Source: Emydura subglobosa (taxonomy: Eukaryota; Chordata; Testudines; Chelidae). Taken from it: a stretch of DNA of 64,000 bases. Below the pieces are notes generated by a model. That model was not told the origin of the DNA, ran no database searches, and was given only the letters and a program-made list of their open reading frames with translations. Below, piece after piece: positions 1 to 10,857 of this stretch (the stretch's first letter is position 1; each line of letters starts with the position of its first letter). The position numbers and the translations under genes were made by a program. The DNA is taken from positions 1,244,033 to 1,308,032 of the forward strand of contig ML679973.1 of assembly GCA_007922225.1 (NCBI GenBank), read 5' to 3'.

Positions 1-79
1 AGGAGTATGGGGGCATTCACTACAGGTATCAGCATTGCTAGGGGTTAATCATCAGATTTTTGATAAAAATGTCCTATTT

Positions 80-1010
80 TACAGGAATAGCTGTGGGAGC
101 AAATGACCCAAGATTTCCATGATCAGTGGTTCACAGTCAAGCTGGAAGGGCAGATCAAGTGGGCTGCAGGGATCGGTCCTGAGTCTAGTTCTGTTCAATA
201 TCTTCATCAATGATTTGGATAATGGCACAGAGAGTACACTTATAAAGTTTGCAGATGATACCAAGCTGGGAGGGGTTGCAAGTGCTTTGGAGGATCGGAT
301 TAAAATTCAAAATGATCTGGACAAACAGGAGAAATGGTCTGAAGTAAATAGGATGAAATTCAATAAGGACAAATGCAAAGTACTCCACTTAAGGACAGAA
401 CGATCAGTCGCACATATATAAAATGGGAAATGACTGCCTAGGAAGGAGTATTATGGAAATGGGTTTGGGGGTTATAGTGGGTCACAAGCTAAATATGAGT
501 CAGCAGTGTAACACTGTTGCAGAAAAAGCAAACATAATTCTGGGATATATCAGCAGGAGTGTTGTAAGCAAGACACGAGAAGTAATTCTTCTGCTCAACT
601 CCATGCTGATTAAGCCTCAACTGGAGTGTTGTGTCCATTCTGGGTGCCACATTTCAGGAAAGATGTGGACAAATTGGACAAAGTCCAGAGAAGAGCAACA
701 CAAATGATGAAAAGTCTGGAAAACATGACCTATGAGGGAAGATTGAAAAAATTGGGTTTGTTTAGTCTGGAGAAGGGAAGACTGAGGGGGGACATGACAA
801 CAGTTTTCAAGTACACAAAAGGTTGTTACATGGAGGGAAAAAATTGTTCTCTTTAATCTCTGACAATAGGACAAGAAGCAATGAGCTTAAGCTGCAGCAT
901 GGGTTAAACACTGGAATAAATTACCTAGGGAGGTTGTGGACTCTCCGTCACTGGAGGTTTTTAAGAGCAGGTTAGACAAACACCTGTCAGGGATGGTCTA
1001 GATAAAACTT
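80..1010 (+). mobile_element. CR1 LINE fragment (reverse-transcriptase region)
   Basis: This is a 5'-truncated piece of a CR1 non-LTR retrotransposon, which would copy its RNA into DNA at the target site. The frame from 119 to 421 reads QGSVL, then LFNIFINDLD, then the catalytic FADD box (bases 248-259), then LEDRIKIQNDLDK and MKFNKDKCKVLHL, all standard CR1 polymerase motifs. Further pieces follow in other frames: KANIILGYISRSVV (about 510-570), RKDVDKLDKVQRRATQMM (about 650-710) and GLFSLEKGRLRGDM (about 755-800). The frame is broken near 420 and again near 640-860, so the copy is dead. The C-terminal coding sequence (SRLDKHLSG-like) fades near 1000 and no terminal ATTCTATG octamers are visible. 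It resembles the copy at 49667-50408 and is probably the same subfamily. Confidence 0.85.
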
Positions 1011-1139
1011 ATTCTTTAAAGCCATAATATTTATGAGCTCCTAAAAATGCAGTCTGCTTGAGATGTAGCATTTCTATGAACTATACTACCTGAACGCTGA
1101 TAGCAGGTTAGCGCAATCTATTATATGATATGGGAAGCA

Positions 1140-1270
1140 ATATTCTATACTGATTAGAGAAGGGGACTGTGACCTAACGCCTGCATTGTACTCTTGGCTC
1201 TGCCACTGACTTGCTATGTAGCTTTGGACAAGTCACTTCACTTGGCTGTACTTGGTTGCCCAACATGTAA
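1140..1270 (+). repeat. MIR-type SINE core
   Basis: The stretch around 1190-1260 reads like the MIR core: 'ggctctgccactgacttg', then 'ctttggacaagtcacttc', then a CTGT-rich end. MIR elements are ancient tRNA-derived SINEs of amniotes. The 5' tRNA-like part is not recognisable. This is identification by eye only. Confidence 0.55.
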
Positions 1271-1429
1271 TATGGTCAGGGTCCACTTCAGAAATTAGTT
1301 GAAATTGTGTCCCACCAATGTCACAAAACAGAAGTTAAATGGATTATTAATTTGGTCCTGGCAAAATACGAAGAGGCAAAACTCCTCCATAAAGCAGTAC
1401 TAAATAAATAGCGCTACTCCCAGGGTCGG

Positions 1430-1590
1430 ATCCAAACATGTAGCTTTTATGAGCCAATTTCAGCATGGCCCCAATTCAACAAACTGGTTAAGAACAGACT
1501 TAACTTTAATGAGATTTGACTTCAGTGACGCTTAAGCAGATGCTTAAAGCTAAGCATGTGCACTAGTACTTTGTTGAATCAGAGCCTAAA
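1430..1590. repeat. Old palindromic amniote repeat
   Basis: The ends are mutually inverted: 'ccccaattcaacaaa' near 1450 and 'ctttgttgaatcagagcc' near 1570. Internal 'ttaactttaatgag' and 'gcttaaagctaagcatgtg' blocks are typical of a widespread amniote foldback repeat. A partial relative lies at 39250-39335. Coding capacity is absent. Confidence 0.45.
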
Positions 1591-1699
1591 TTAGCCCCAA
1601 CCCTAACTGCTCCACTCTAGTCTGCTCCTTTTATTAAAAACCCTTCTCACTGGGCTGGTTATTCTAATTTTTTTAATTTAATCCTACGTGGTTTATTAA

Positions 1700-1960
1700 G
1701 AAACCATTTTGGGTCTTATGATATGTCCTTTTTTCTTCTTCTCCCTTCCCTTTCCTTTCTATATTACTTTATTTTTACACTCTGTATCCTGATGTATCTC
1801 TTGGTCCATTTTTCTGTGTCCATTTTCCCTTGTTCTTATTTTTCTAAACTGAGTAATAATTGTTCCTTCTACCCTCTCCTTCTTCCTCCCCTGGACCCTC
1901 TTCCAAATCTCCCCCTTCCTCTGCTCCTGGATACCATATCCAATCTCTCTCCTCCTATTA
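1700..1960. repeat. Pyrimidine-rich low-complexity tract
   Basis: The plus strand is strongly biased to C and T (runs such as ttttttcttcttctccc). The open frames here on both strands look like composition artefacts. From 1960 to 2260 I see purine-rich but otherwise unremarkable sequence. Confidence 0.6.
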
Positions 1961-2261
1961 CTACCAAAAATAATGGTATATGGTGGGAAAAGATCTTGGA
2001 AGAGTCTTTTGGGGGGGAAGATGAGTTCTGTAGGGAGGGAACCTTTGAATGGGGTCACTAGAGGTGGTGGGCTACTGGGAAGGAGATAAGAAGCCCGGGT
2101 GAGCCAATGAATGGGGAAAGCCTCCCAGGCTAACACCAATGGCAGAGGAGTGGAGAAAAGTTAGATAGGAGGGATTGCAGTTGGGGGGGAGGGGAGGAAC
2201 AGAAGTGGGCAGTGAAGGGGAAGGAGTGGCTAAAATAGGACGCAGATCTATCCTGCTGCCC

Positions 2262-2530
2262 GTACTCATAGACTCATAGGTAAGTCTACACTGCACGGTC
2301 TCAGGGTTTGGGTTCCAGCTCGAGCCTGAATGTCTACCCTGCAATTTTTAACCCCAGAGCCCAACCCCCGTGATCCTGAGTCAGCTGACTACGCTGTGAG
2401 ACTTGGTGCCGTGGGCTTTTTATCACAATGTAGACATATCCATGGACGTCAAGGCCAGAGGGGACCATCATGATCATCTAGTCTGACCCGCACACCGCAG
2501 GCCGCAGACTCTCAGCACAGCACTGGGGTC
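2262..2530 (-). mobile_element. CR1 3' end, antisense, split by an insertion
   Basis: Two imperfect 'actcatag' units at 2264-2278 match the terminal octamers of a CR1 subfamily read in antisense. After the inserted element, 2442-2530 continues with 'ggccagaggggaccatcatg' and 'atcatctagtctgaccc', the usual antisense CR1 3'-end wording. The rest of the LINE is absent. Confidence 0.7.
2279..2441. mobile_element. Short inverted-repeat element (MITE) inside a CR1 tail
   Basis: The left end reads 'taagtctacactgca' and the right end, reverse-complemented, 'ggatatgtctacattgtg'. The interior contains 'ctcgagcctgaatgtctacc' and 'cctgagtcagctgac', typical of a non-autonomous family common in turtles and crocodilians (similar elements have been named Chompy; this assignment is from memory). 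It has no coding capacity and cleanly interrupts the CR1 3' end. Larger relatives are at 34546-34855 and 34950-35130. Confidence 0.7.
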
Positions 2531-3099
2531 TGTGGGAGGAAAACAGCGGTGTTGTTTTTATCGATGCCCCTGTCCTGCCTTGCACTGTACGGCTGGCCCT
2601 GTGCCAGCATCTTCCACGGGGGCAGGGGAAGACGATGCAGCACTGCGGACAGAGTCATATGCTGTCTAATGATCCCTGAATGGGGCTAATCACCCTTGTC
2701 TTCCTGGGTAATACACCACAAGACTGTTGGATCAAAGGCGATGTAGAAGGGCAAAATGATTATCGATTATTATTATTCACTAAAGAAAATGTCCTGGGCC
2801 TGCAAGGCTGCCTTTGTTTGCAGAGGATGTCAAAGGGATGATACCTCAGACAGATGACTTTCAGCCAGCACAACCATTTCAAAAAGGACCAGTTGTCCTA
2901 ACCCCCAGCATAACTCTCCATCCTTTTGCCTCCACTACAACACTATTAACTACTCTTGGGTGAAATACATTTTCCCTGGCTAATATTCCCTCTCTAAAAG
3001 ATGGGGAAAAGAAGTTAAAGGTTTTCTCATCAATTACACTTTGATGCTGACTATCTCTTCCCACAATTCCTACATTTACCTGTTGTCCACTCCACAGTC
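2531..3099. other. Unannotated intergenic sequence
   Basis: I see no gene, RNA or recognisable mobile element here. The small open frames do not resemble any protein I know. Confidence 0.5.
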
Positions 3100-3280
3100 T
3101 ATGTAAGACCATAGGAACTGACATACTTATTCAGACCAGCAGCCTCTTTAGCCTAGGATTCTGTCTCTGACAGTACCCAATAACAAATGCTTCAAAGGAA
3201 AGTGAAAAGAAAACCTTAGTGGACAATTATGGAATAACTTCCATAGGAGACGTTCCTTCTTAGCCGCATTAGTCAGTAAC
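3100..3280 (-). mobile_element. CR1 3' fragment, antisense
   Basis: 'ttcagaccagcagcctcttt', 'ggattctgtctctgacagt' and 'aatgcttcaaaggaaagtg' follow the order seen in the antisense CR1 copies at 19822 and 31445. It is highly diverged, hence the modest confidence. Confidence 0.55.
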
Positions 3281-6200
3281 TGGCTTATCCTCTGAAAAAA
3301 GAGAATTTATAAAAATCAGACTCAGAATGTCATGGTTGCAGCCTTAACGATATTCAAGCTACATCTCTCTCCATAATTAGGCACATCAATTAGATTCCTG
3401 CAGCATTTTAAAGATCTGCATCGACTCCTGCAAATGTTGCTTTTCATCTTATGAAAGTTTATTCTTGAAGGTTCCCAGTTCTCCACTTGCTACAATCCCC
3501 CACTCCTTTCTCCGGATGAAAATAAGTCTGGAGGTCCTTTTGTCTGCATTCATGCTCCACAGGCCAGCCTATGCGGTGTTTTTCAACAGAAGAGGCTCAG
3601 GAATCTCTCAGTGTATCAGCTCTAGTCCTAGGTAGGAATTGTAACCCCATCACTCCTGGCTTGATTTCAGCTGGCAAAGTCCATACTGGACCTGAATACA
3701 ACACCTTTCTCCTGCTGAGCAGTATTTTACTCTGCAATTAGTACCATCTGGTCTACTTCCAGAGTAGGGTACTACGTATTGCGAGTACGGGTGGCAGAAA
3801 GAGGCTTAGAGGCAGAGGGAGGGAAAAAGAGAGGACTAAGCACTATTCAGCTCATGAAATCATTTGTTTAAAGCAATCTGAACGGGAGGTTTTATGTGCT
3901 GAAGTCTTTTCATCATATAAACGTTACATGCAATAAAAACTGTATGTGCTAATTTACCTTCAGCACATGTGAAAACATATAGGCATAACACTGTATGTGA
4001 CAGTAAGACTTCAGTGTGTAACAGCTCATTCACCAAAACATTAATGTGCTAAATCATGCCTGATCCTCCATCCCCTCTGGCAGAGGCCTTCCCACCCAAA
4101 AGAAAGCATGGGATCCCAAATTTGCACTCAGTGGATCTTTTTGCTAAGCCTTTTATCCTTTGATATTTTAAATATAGAGTCTTTTTCTGTTTCTTTGGTT
4201 GTTGTGTGGTATGATTTTTTTCCAGTTCTGGCTTTAATAAACAAGGCGCAGATTGTGGAAGGAGCCCTGGAAATTCTCCTTTAACGCATTCCTGTAACCA
4301 ACACAAAAAGTGCTCAGAGGTTTGGAAAGAGAATAGAGCATGGGTTTACGTCCAATGACTGAGTAATCCCCTGGATTAATACATGAGCCGGCAAAATAAC
4401 AACAACTCATGACCAATGTCTCTTGAATGGCAAATCTCGTCACTAGAATTCCATTTGCCCCTTTGCCCGCCCCACACTGAGTGGAATCATCTATTAACTC
4501 TCTGGATCAGAGGGAACGTGCCGGGGCTCTGGGTGCGAAGGAGTAAACGAGTGTGGAAAACCTTACAGGGAGTGAAATATAAGTGAGCATTTTCACAGCT
4601 CTACCCCTTCCTGCCAGCTCACTCAGCAGCTCTGGAGTCAGACGAGATTGTGGACAGAGAAGTGGAGGATGGCACTCTGGTTGATGGATTGGCTGTGGAG
4701 GCCCAGGAATAGCAAGGTCGTAGGCAGCTTAATTGACCCGAGATAGTCAGGAAGAGCAGATGTATGACAGCAGAAAGCACATAGCACAATGACCAATCAA
4801 ATCTGTACAATATACTGTGCTCCCAGCTACTACCACCGGTACTTTTTCAGTGCATGCCACACAGGAGAACACAGTCTCATTACCTGACAGTAACCAGGGC
4901 AACCTACCCACCATACAGCGTGGCTTTTCAAATAAAATGTAAAAATTGCCTTTTTTCCCCCTTATTGTGAAGGTGATCTTTCTACATAGGCTGGAACACA
5001 AAAACACCTGGGGGGTCACACTCCAGCGAGCCCCAGCCACTCACCTGCCTGCCAACTCTGCAGCAACACGCGTTCCATCTCCAGGACGACGGTGTGACTT
5101 TTTGAGGCTCCATGCCTCATTTAGCCCTTGTAATGGCCTAATTGGGTTGGAAAAATGCAGGAGCAGGAGCGTGATAAAACCCAGCGTTGCTGTGCTTATT
5201 TAAGCCATCGGAAAAAAGAAAAGAAAAAAACATTTCCTACTTCGACTAGCCATTTATTCACTATCTCTGTTTATAATTATGCTGATTCTGGTGCTCTCAC
5301 TGGCGGGGCTAACCCCATAAGCCAGTAAGCCAGCAGGAAAGGGACAAAGCCATGAAACTTTCATGTATGTTTCACTTCCTATAATGGTTTCCACAGTAAT
5401 ATATCCCCCTCCCGCACCCACAGGCTCTCACTCCGCCTCTGCATGGTTCCCAGCAGCCACAGAGTTAATGGATGATTTAATTAGATGTGTGGGAGGAGGA
5501 CTAAGGGAATTCTAATAGCAGTTCCTTCCATTCAAGACACAGATCCATTTGGCCATTTCATGTAGTGAACCAGAAGTTCCTCCGGTTCTATGCCATAACT
5601 CCACACTCCATTCTCTTCCCAAAGCACCCCTCCCTCAGCCCAGATATTTTGTACAAATGCTTCAAAGGAGGCACTGTGCTGTCCTCAACAGAACTCCTCC
5701 CAGAATCTTTCTTCTATACATCCAGAAATGAAGAAAATACACACACATACAAACCTAAGAAAGAAAGAAAAAAGGAAAGGGACAGTCTATTTCTAAATAC
5801 CAAAGGGTGGGAGATCTCGGCATACGCTGAGCTGTTCTCAACAAGCATCTGGATGCACAACCAGCAGTGGGGCAGGCTTGCTGAATCAGATTTGCTTTTA
5901 CACAACTCCCTCCTGCCCAGTAGATAGATAATCATGTTGGCATAGACAGTCTCCTCCTAGCAATGGACAAAGCTCAGCCAGCCATCATTTTTCGCTCTGT
6001 TTGAGCCTTTGATACCAGTCATCACAGGGTTCTGGTGACTTTTCCTTAATTGTTGGAACCCTTCAGAAAGGTCCTAGCTTTTTTATGGCTCTGTTTTTTA
6101 TTTTAGAACTGAGATCCCAGAGGATTGTTTTGGGTAGTTGCCTATCTTTTTGGAGAGCTCTCTGGTGTGAGGTTCTGTCTCCCCCTCATACTCCATGACA

Positions 6201-6445
6201 GAGGAACTAGTGCGTGGTGTGGGGTGCCTATGTGTGCATGGAACAGCAGTAGCCCAAAGTGCTTTTTTCCATCTCCAGCTGGGTCCCTTTTCTCTTCACT
6301 GAGGCTTGTTTTTAACCAATTTAAGGTCAATCAAAACAGGATTTCTTAAATCTGAGATGAATGTCCACACATCTTTCCACTGAAGTAACAAAAAGGATGA
6401 ATTAAAGCTGAATTAGTTGTTTTGGTTCATCTTTGTGTATAGACC
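3281..6445. other. Unannotated intergenic sequence
   Basis: About 3.1 kb without a supportable gene or clear mobile element. Open frames at 4946-5203, 5565-5927 and 6125-6349 are short, lack recognisable domains and overlap frames on the opposite strand. Some of this may be conserved non-coding DNA, which I cannot judge without an alignment. Confidence 0.5.
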
Positions 6446-6449
6446 AGCC

Positions 6450-6830
6450 ATTATTTAATTAAACTATCCCCCTGGGACTAGTGTAGGACCATTCCCCACA
6501 GGATATCCTCCTGTCCTTTGTCCAGTCTAATTTAAAAGTCCCAAGCATTAGTCTCCCATCGTTTCCTTTGGGAGACTACTAATACAGTCTGATAAATCTC
6601 ACCAATGGAGATTCTTTACTGATGTCTTTTTGCTCATTGCCATCCAACTGTTCCTAGTTACACTTTTTGGCTTTCCATAAACAATTTATTTTCCTCCCTG
6701 GTGTTTACATCCTTCCAATCCCTGCAGACAGTGATGATGTCTTCCTTTGGTTGTCATTTGGCCAGGTTAAATATATGTAATATTAGGTTTTCCAAAGCCC
6801 TGAAGAACAAACAAATTGATGTGCTGTCTT
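6450..6830 (-). mobile_element. Old CR1/L3-like LINE remnant, antisense
   Basis: Blocks such as 'ggaccattccccacaggat', 'cccaagcattagtctccca' and 'ttttcctccctggtgttta' resemble the antisense 3' half of an old CR1-superfamily LINE (compare 44230-44610). No frame survives. The assignment is by resemblance only. Confidence 0.35.
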
Positions 6831-7003
6831 CCTGAAGTCAAGACAAGCCACGTACCTGCAAAACTAGATGGGGTTCTGAAAATCAGAGGCAAGGCTCCAT
6901 GGGTTATGATATAAAATGACACAAATTACATGACTTCAGCTGATAATTCACAGATCACTGAAAACTTGAGAGAGCTCAGAAGAGAGCTAAAGGAGAGGGA
7001 AAA

Positions 7004-7272
7004 ATGGTTACTAACCTTCTATAACTGCTGTTCTTCAAGCTGCATCGTGTGCACAGTCGCCAGAAGGTTTTCCCCTACTGGTGCCCATAGGGTCAGCTCT
7101 AGTGCCCCCTGGAGTCGCGCCCCCATGGGTTGTATAAAGGGCCCTGCTGATCCTCCACCCTTCAGTTCCTTCCTGCCAGCTGACCCCGACAGAGAGGTAG
7201 GCAGGTGGGTCTTGTAATGGACATGAGTAACACATCTCGAAGAACAACAGTTACGGAAGGTTAGTAACTGTT
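7004..7272. repeat. Inverted repeat with about 50-bp arms
   Basis: The left arm (about 7006-7052) begins 'gttactaaccttctataac' and continues 'tgctgttcttcaagctg'. The right arm (about 7216-7270), read on the other strand, begins 'agttactaaccttccgtaac' and continues 'tgttgttcttcgagatg'. The arms agree at most positions and flank about 165 bp. This could be the terminus of a DIRS-like element (see the adjacent recombinase-like frame) or an independent foldback element. Confidence 0.65.
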
Positions 7273-7394
7273 TTTTCTTCTTCGAGTGCTTGCTCATGTC
7301 GATTCCAAGTAGGTGACTCCTAAGCCAGACCATAGGAGGTGGGGTCGGAGCTCAAAGCCCCACAGATTGAAGTCCTGGTCTGCCAGAAGCAGCA

Positions 7395-7586
7395 TTATCT
7401 CTGGCCTGCTGCATAATAGCGTAGTGAGCAGCGAAGGTGTGGATTGATGACCACATTGCCGCCTGCTCTAAATATGTCCTGAATCGGATTCTCGGTCAAG
7501 GAAGCTGTGGAGGACGCTTGTGCCCTGGCGGAATGGGCCATTAACGTCGGGGCAGGTGTGACCCATCTATGCCTAGGGTACATCAC
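7395..7586 (-). pseudogene. Possible tyrosine-recombinase C-terminus (DIRS-like retroelement remnant)
   Basis: The minus-strand frame contains PAPTLMAHSARAQASSTA followed by PIQDIFRAGGN and, near the end, LRYYA. In tyrosine recombinases of DIRS-type retrotransposons the C-terminus carries an H-x-x-R box, a short helix ending in an I-x-R-A-A-x-W-like motif, and a catalytic tyrosine 30-40 residues later. Here H18-S-A-R21 and Y57/Y58 fit that spacing. The usual Trp/His after the RA motif is not preserved. No reverse transcriptase is recognisable nearby. An inverted repeat lies just downstream in this reading direction (7004-7272), as DIRS elements have near their end. The 63-residue frame is a fragment, and chance similarity remains possible. 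Confidence 0.35.
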
Positions 7587-7639
7587 CTGAAAATGTCAAG
7601 AGCAGGGCAGGCTGCAAAAGGAGAGCAGATTCTCCCAAC

Positions 7640-8590
7640 ACTGGTGGTGACACTGAAGTCAGATTTCCCAACCAGCCACAAACAGTGCTTCTGATTCCCC
7701 ACACTGGTAATCAAAATGCTAAAACAAAAATCTACACAGCCCCCTTCACCGCATTTCAGTCCCTGGCTCCCAATCAGTCACTACTAGATTCAGTAAAGAG
7801 AGAAGTTATTTAAAACTCTATGATCTTTACCAAAAGTTCTCCTGACCCCAAAGGGTCAGCCACAGCACCAGATCAATTAAGTTTGATTCTTACCCAAAAT
7901 ACCATGCTGCCAGCCAATCCTTCAGTAACTAAAACTAAAAGTTTATTATAAAAGGAAAGAAACAAACTATAAGAGAAATGTTAAATGATTAATGCAATCA
8001 GATACATACAAAGGATTTGAAAGTCCATATATATCAGGTTTTCAGTAGAATTGTGGCGTTTGCAGGCTTGTATAGTCCCTCTGGTGTACATCCAGTACCT
8101 GGATGGGTCTCAGTCCTTTGATTCACTGCTTCAGTTGCAGATGAGTTAATCCAGAGATAAGTGACGACCGAAGACAGAAGAAAAAATGGATATGGTGCAG
8201 CTGCCTTTTATGTCCCTTGGCCTTTGCCATGCTGCTTGCGGAAACTTACAGAAATAAGATGGAGTCCAGAGTCACATGAGTAAGTTCTGGTGACTCATAA
8301 GGTGTAACCGGTGGGTTCTTTCCCTGGGTTTATTATACCTTTGAGTTCCCTTAATGGGCCATCAAGCTAGTGCTGCAGCCATTCTGTCTGGGAAATCGCC
8401 CAGAAACACAGCACAAGCTGAAATATTGATGCATCAAACATACCCATAACTTCCAATGTAAATATGACACATGCACATAAACAATATCATCATACTGAGC
8501 AAATTATAACCTTTCTAACGGTACCTGACAGGGCATATCTCATATGAGTTATTGTAATTTTGACATATTGATGTTAAATAATATCATAAA
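7640..8590 (-). mobile_element. Candidate LTR-like repeat, antisense, diverged
   Basis: The order 'ccccaaagggtcagccac', then 'gtttattata', then an A-rich 'aaaggaaagaaacaaac' block parallels the repeats at 45632 and 47631, which share 'cccaaaggaccagtcac' and a similar A-rich block. On the minus strand the 'tttatt' string would supply a polyadenylation-like AATAAA. No coding sequence and no clear TG...CA ends are seen, so the LTR call is an inference. Confidence 0.35.
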
Positions 8591-10857
8591 TGGTCCCCCT
8601 AATCCAGCCACCCCTCCTCAGGTATCAAGTGCCTGCAGCTGATAAGAAAACAACCATGGCGAAGCAAAGTGGAGATGTTCCAAGAACTCCTTCAGTCCTC
8701 TGAGGTGGAAAAAAACCCAAAAAGATCATGGAGACACACTGTGTCTGAAAATTAGAAAACTGATAGGCAGGAGAGTAGGGAAAACCAGGAGCAAGTGATA
8801 GCAGGTCACAAGCACATGATAAAATCCCTAGAGGAGCAAACAGAGCTACTAAAAGTCACTCATAATCCTGCAGACCGACTTCATGCATGCTCGCCCTCCC
8901 CTGCAGCCAATACAGAACTGCTTTCCACGCCCTCTCCAAACTCCACCCACACATTCCTACCAAACTCCCAGCCCGTCTCAGTACTCTATTCACTCCACCC
9001 CTTCAGACAGCCTCCAGAACAATAGCTGGACTTATACTCAGCTGTCACAGCTCACACTGCCCCTCACTGCTTTCTCCCCTTCAGCACAGCTTTTTGTGTG
9101 GGGTTGTGAATAACTGTTATTTAAAGACATACTCTGAAGAACAAGCAATCTTTATTTGTCTCTTGCACACGGTGGTTGCACCTCACATTGAGACACAGTG
9201 TAAACTGGCTAGCAGTCATAGCATAGCACAGTGCTGTTTACAAAGACACCTTATGGGTGTTCATTGTCAAAATAGTTTCTCAAGGCCTCCCTGATTCGAA
9301 TGCCCTCCCCACCCCCCCGTTGTGCCCCTCTAAGAGCCCTGACATCTGGCGGTTCATATTCAGCTGCGAGGCGATCCGCCTCTGCGCTCTACCCAAGGGG
9401 AAACTTTTCACCCTTAGCTTCACAAATATTATGGAGCACACAGCAGGCGGCTATAACCATGGGAATATTTTCCTCATTTAGATCTAACCTGCCATAAAGG
9501 CACCTGCAGCGAGCCTTTAATCTGCCAAACACACATTCAACGGTCATTCGGCATCTGCTCAGCCTGTTACTGAAGTGCTCCTTGCTGCTATCCAGGTTGC
9601 CGATATAAGGCTCCATCAGCCATGGCAGTAAGGGGCAGGCTGGGTCTCCCATTTCAACATTCCCCACTGGAATCTTTTGATCTGGAAAGAAAGACCCTGC
9701 TTGCAGCTTTCTGTACAGGCCAGTGTTCCTGAAGATGCACGCGTCATGCCCCTTCCCTGACCAACCTGTGCTGATGTCGGTGACATGCCCACGGTGATCT
9801 ACAAGCGCCTACAGTACCATAGAGAAGTACCCCTTTCTATTGATGTACTCTGTCACAAGATGGTCCAGGGCCAAAATTGGGACATGTGTGACATCTATCA
9901 TCTCACCACAGTTAGGGAATCCCATCGCTGTGAAGCCATCCACTATTTCACACACATTTCCAAGACTCACGGTCCTTCGTAAGAGAATACGACTCATGGC
10001 CCTGCACACTTGCGATAACACAGCTCCAACGGTGGACTTCCTGACTCCAAACTGATTAGCGACCGACCAGTAGCAGTCTGGAGTTTCCAGCGACCACACG
10101 GCGATCACCACACGACTCTCCATCGAGAGGGCAGCTCTCATCTTGGTGTCCTTGTGCCACAGGGCGGGGAGACGAGCTCTGCACAGAGTTCCAGGAAGGT
10201 GGCTTTGCGCATTTGAAAGTTCTGCAGCCACTGCTCATCATCCCAGACCTGCATAACGATGTGATCCTACCACTCAGTGCTTGTTTCACACACCCAAATG
10301 TGGCGGTGCATCATGTGCCGATGCTCCACGAATGCAAACAGTAATCCAGCGTTGTTTGTTTGCATGGCACACAGCAGGTCAGGTGCCTCGGATTCCAGTT
10401 CCAATTGGGAGCTCATGATATACTGCATGACCAGCCGCGATGTGTTTAGACCACTGACAACAATAGTGGGGAGGAGTGCAGGATCCATCCTTTCAGATAG
10501 AGGTGGTGGGCGCTCAGGAAACTGGGGCCGTTGAAATATGCCACGAAACACAGTAGGAAACCCCATGGAATGATGGGATGGAAATCACTGCAACATGGAA
10601 TGTTGAGCCCACACCCATGATGCACTGCAATCCTCCCCACCTTCCCATAACTCCTAGCAGCAAAAAGTGGTGAGTTGCACAGTAGGATAGCTGCCCACAG
10701 TGCACTACTCTCACTATCGATGCTAGAGCACCAAGTGTGGACACGCTTTGGCGACACGAGTGTGGTTTGGAAAGGCACAAGTGCTGTAATTACAGCTGTA
10801 CATCGCTGTACATCGCTGTAACTTGCATAGACAAAAATTTCTAGTACAGACAAGGCC
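8590..10857 (-). mobile_element. PIF/Harbinger DNA transposon, copy A (truncated on the left)
   Basis: A decayed Harbinger transposon whose transposase runs right to left. The right terminus, reverse-complemented from 10857, begins AGGCCTTGTCTGTACTAG, matching the ends of the other Harbinger copies in this window. Its left part (8640-9250) is collinear with 56190-56760 of copy B, including 'gatcatggagacacactgt' and 'acactgcccctcactgc'. The left terminus and the Myb-like gene present in copy B are missing, so copy A is truncated near 8590. It lies between an LTR-like repeat and a CR1. Confidence 0.85.
9251..10566 (-). pseudogene. Harbinger transposase, nearly full length, inactivated
   Basis: This encoded the DDE endonuclease that cuts and joins Harbinger ends. 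It can be followed from about 10490 (MDPALLPTIVVSGLNTSR) to a terminal TAA at 9251-9253. In order it shows an N-terminal EAPDLLCAMQTNN region, a helix-turn-helix (CYWSVANQFGVRKSTVG), the first catalytic Asp in MIDVTHVPI, the second in GKGHDACIFRNTGLY (about 9720-9750) and the Glu in TVECVFGRLKARCRC, then ACCVLHNICEAKGEKF. Three TAG codons interrupt it, at 10267-10269, 9809-9811 and 9389-9391. The frames on either side of the last two join in phase. A small indel near 10158-10175 changes frame after the N-terminal part. All three catalytic residues persist, but the copy cannot make full-length enzyme. Confidence 0.9.

Noticed and set aside
5565..5927. 120-residue plus-strand frame as a host gene
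   Set aside because: No domain, a Lys-rich low-complexity middle, and competing frames on both strands. No splice or promoter context supports it.
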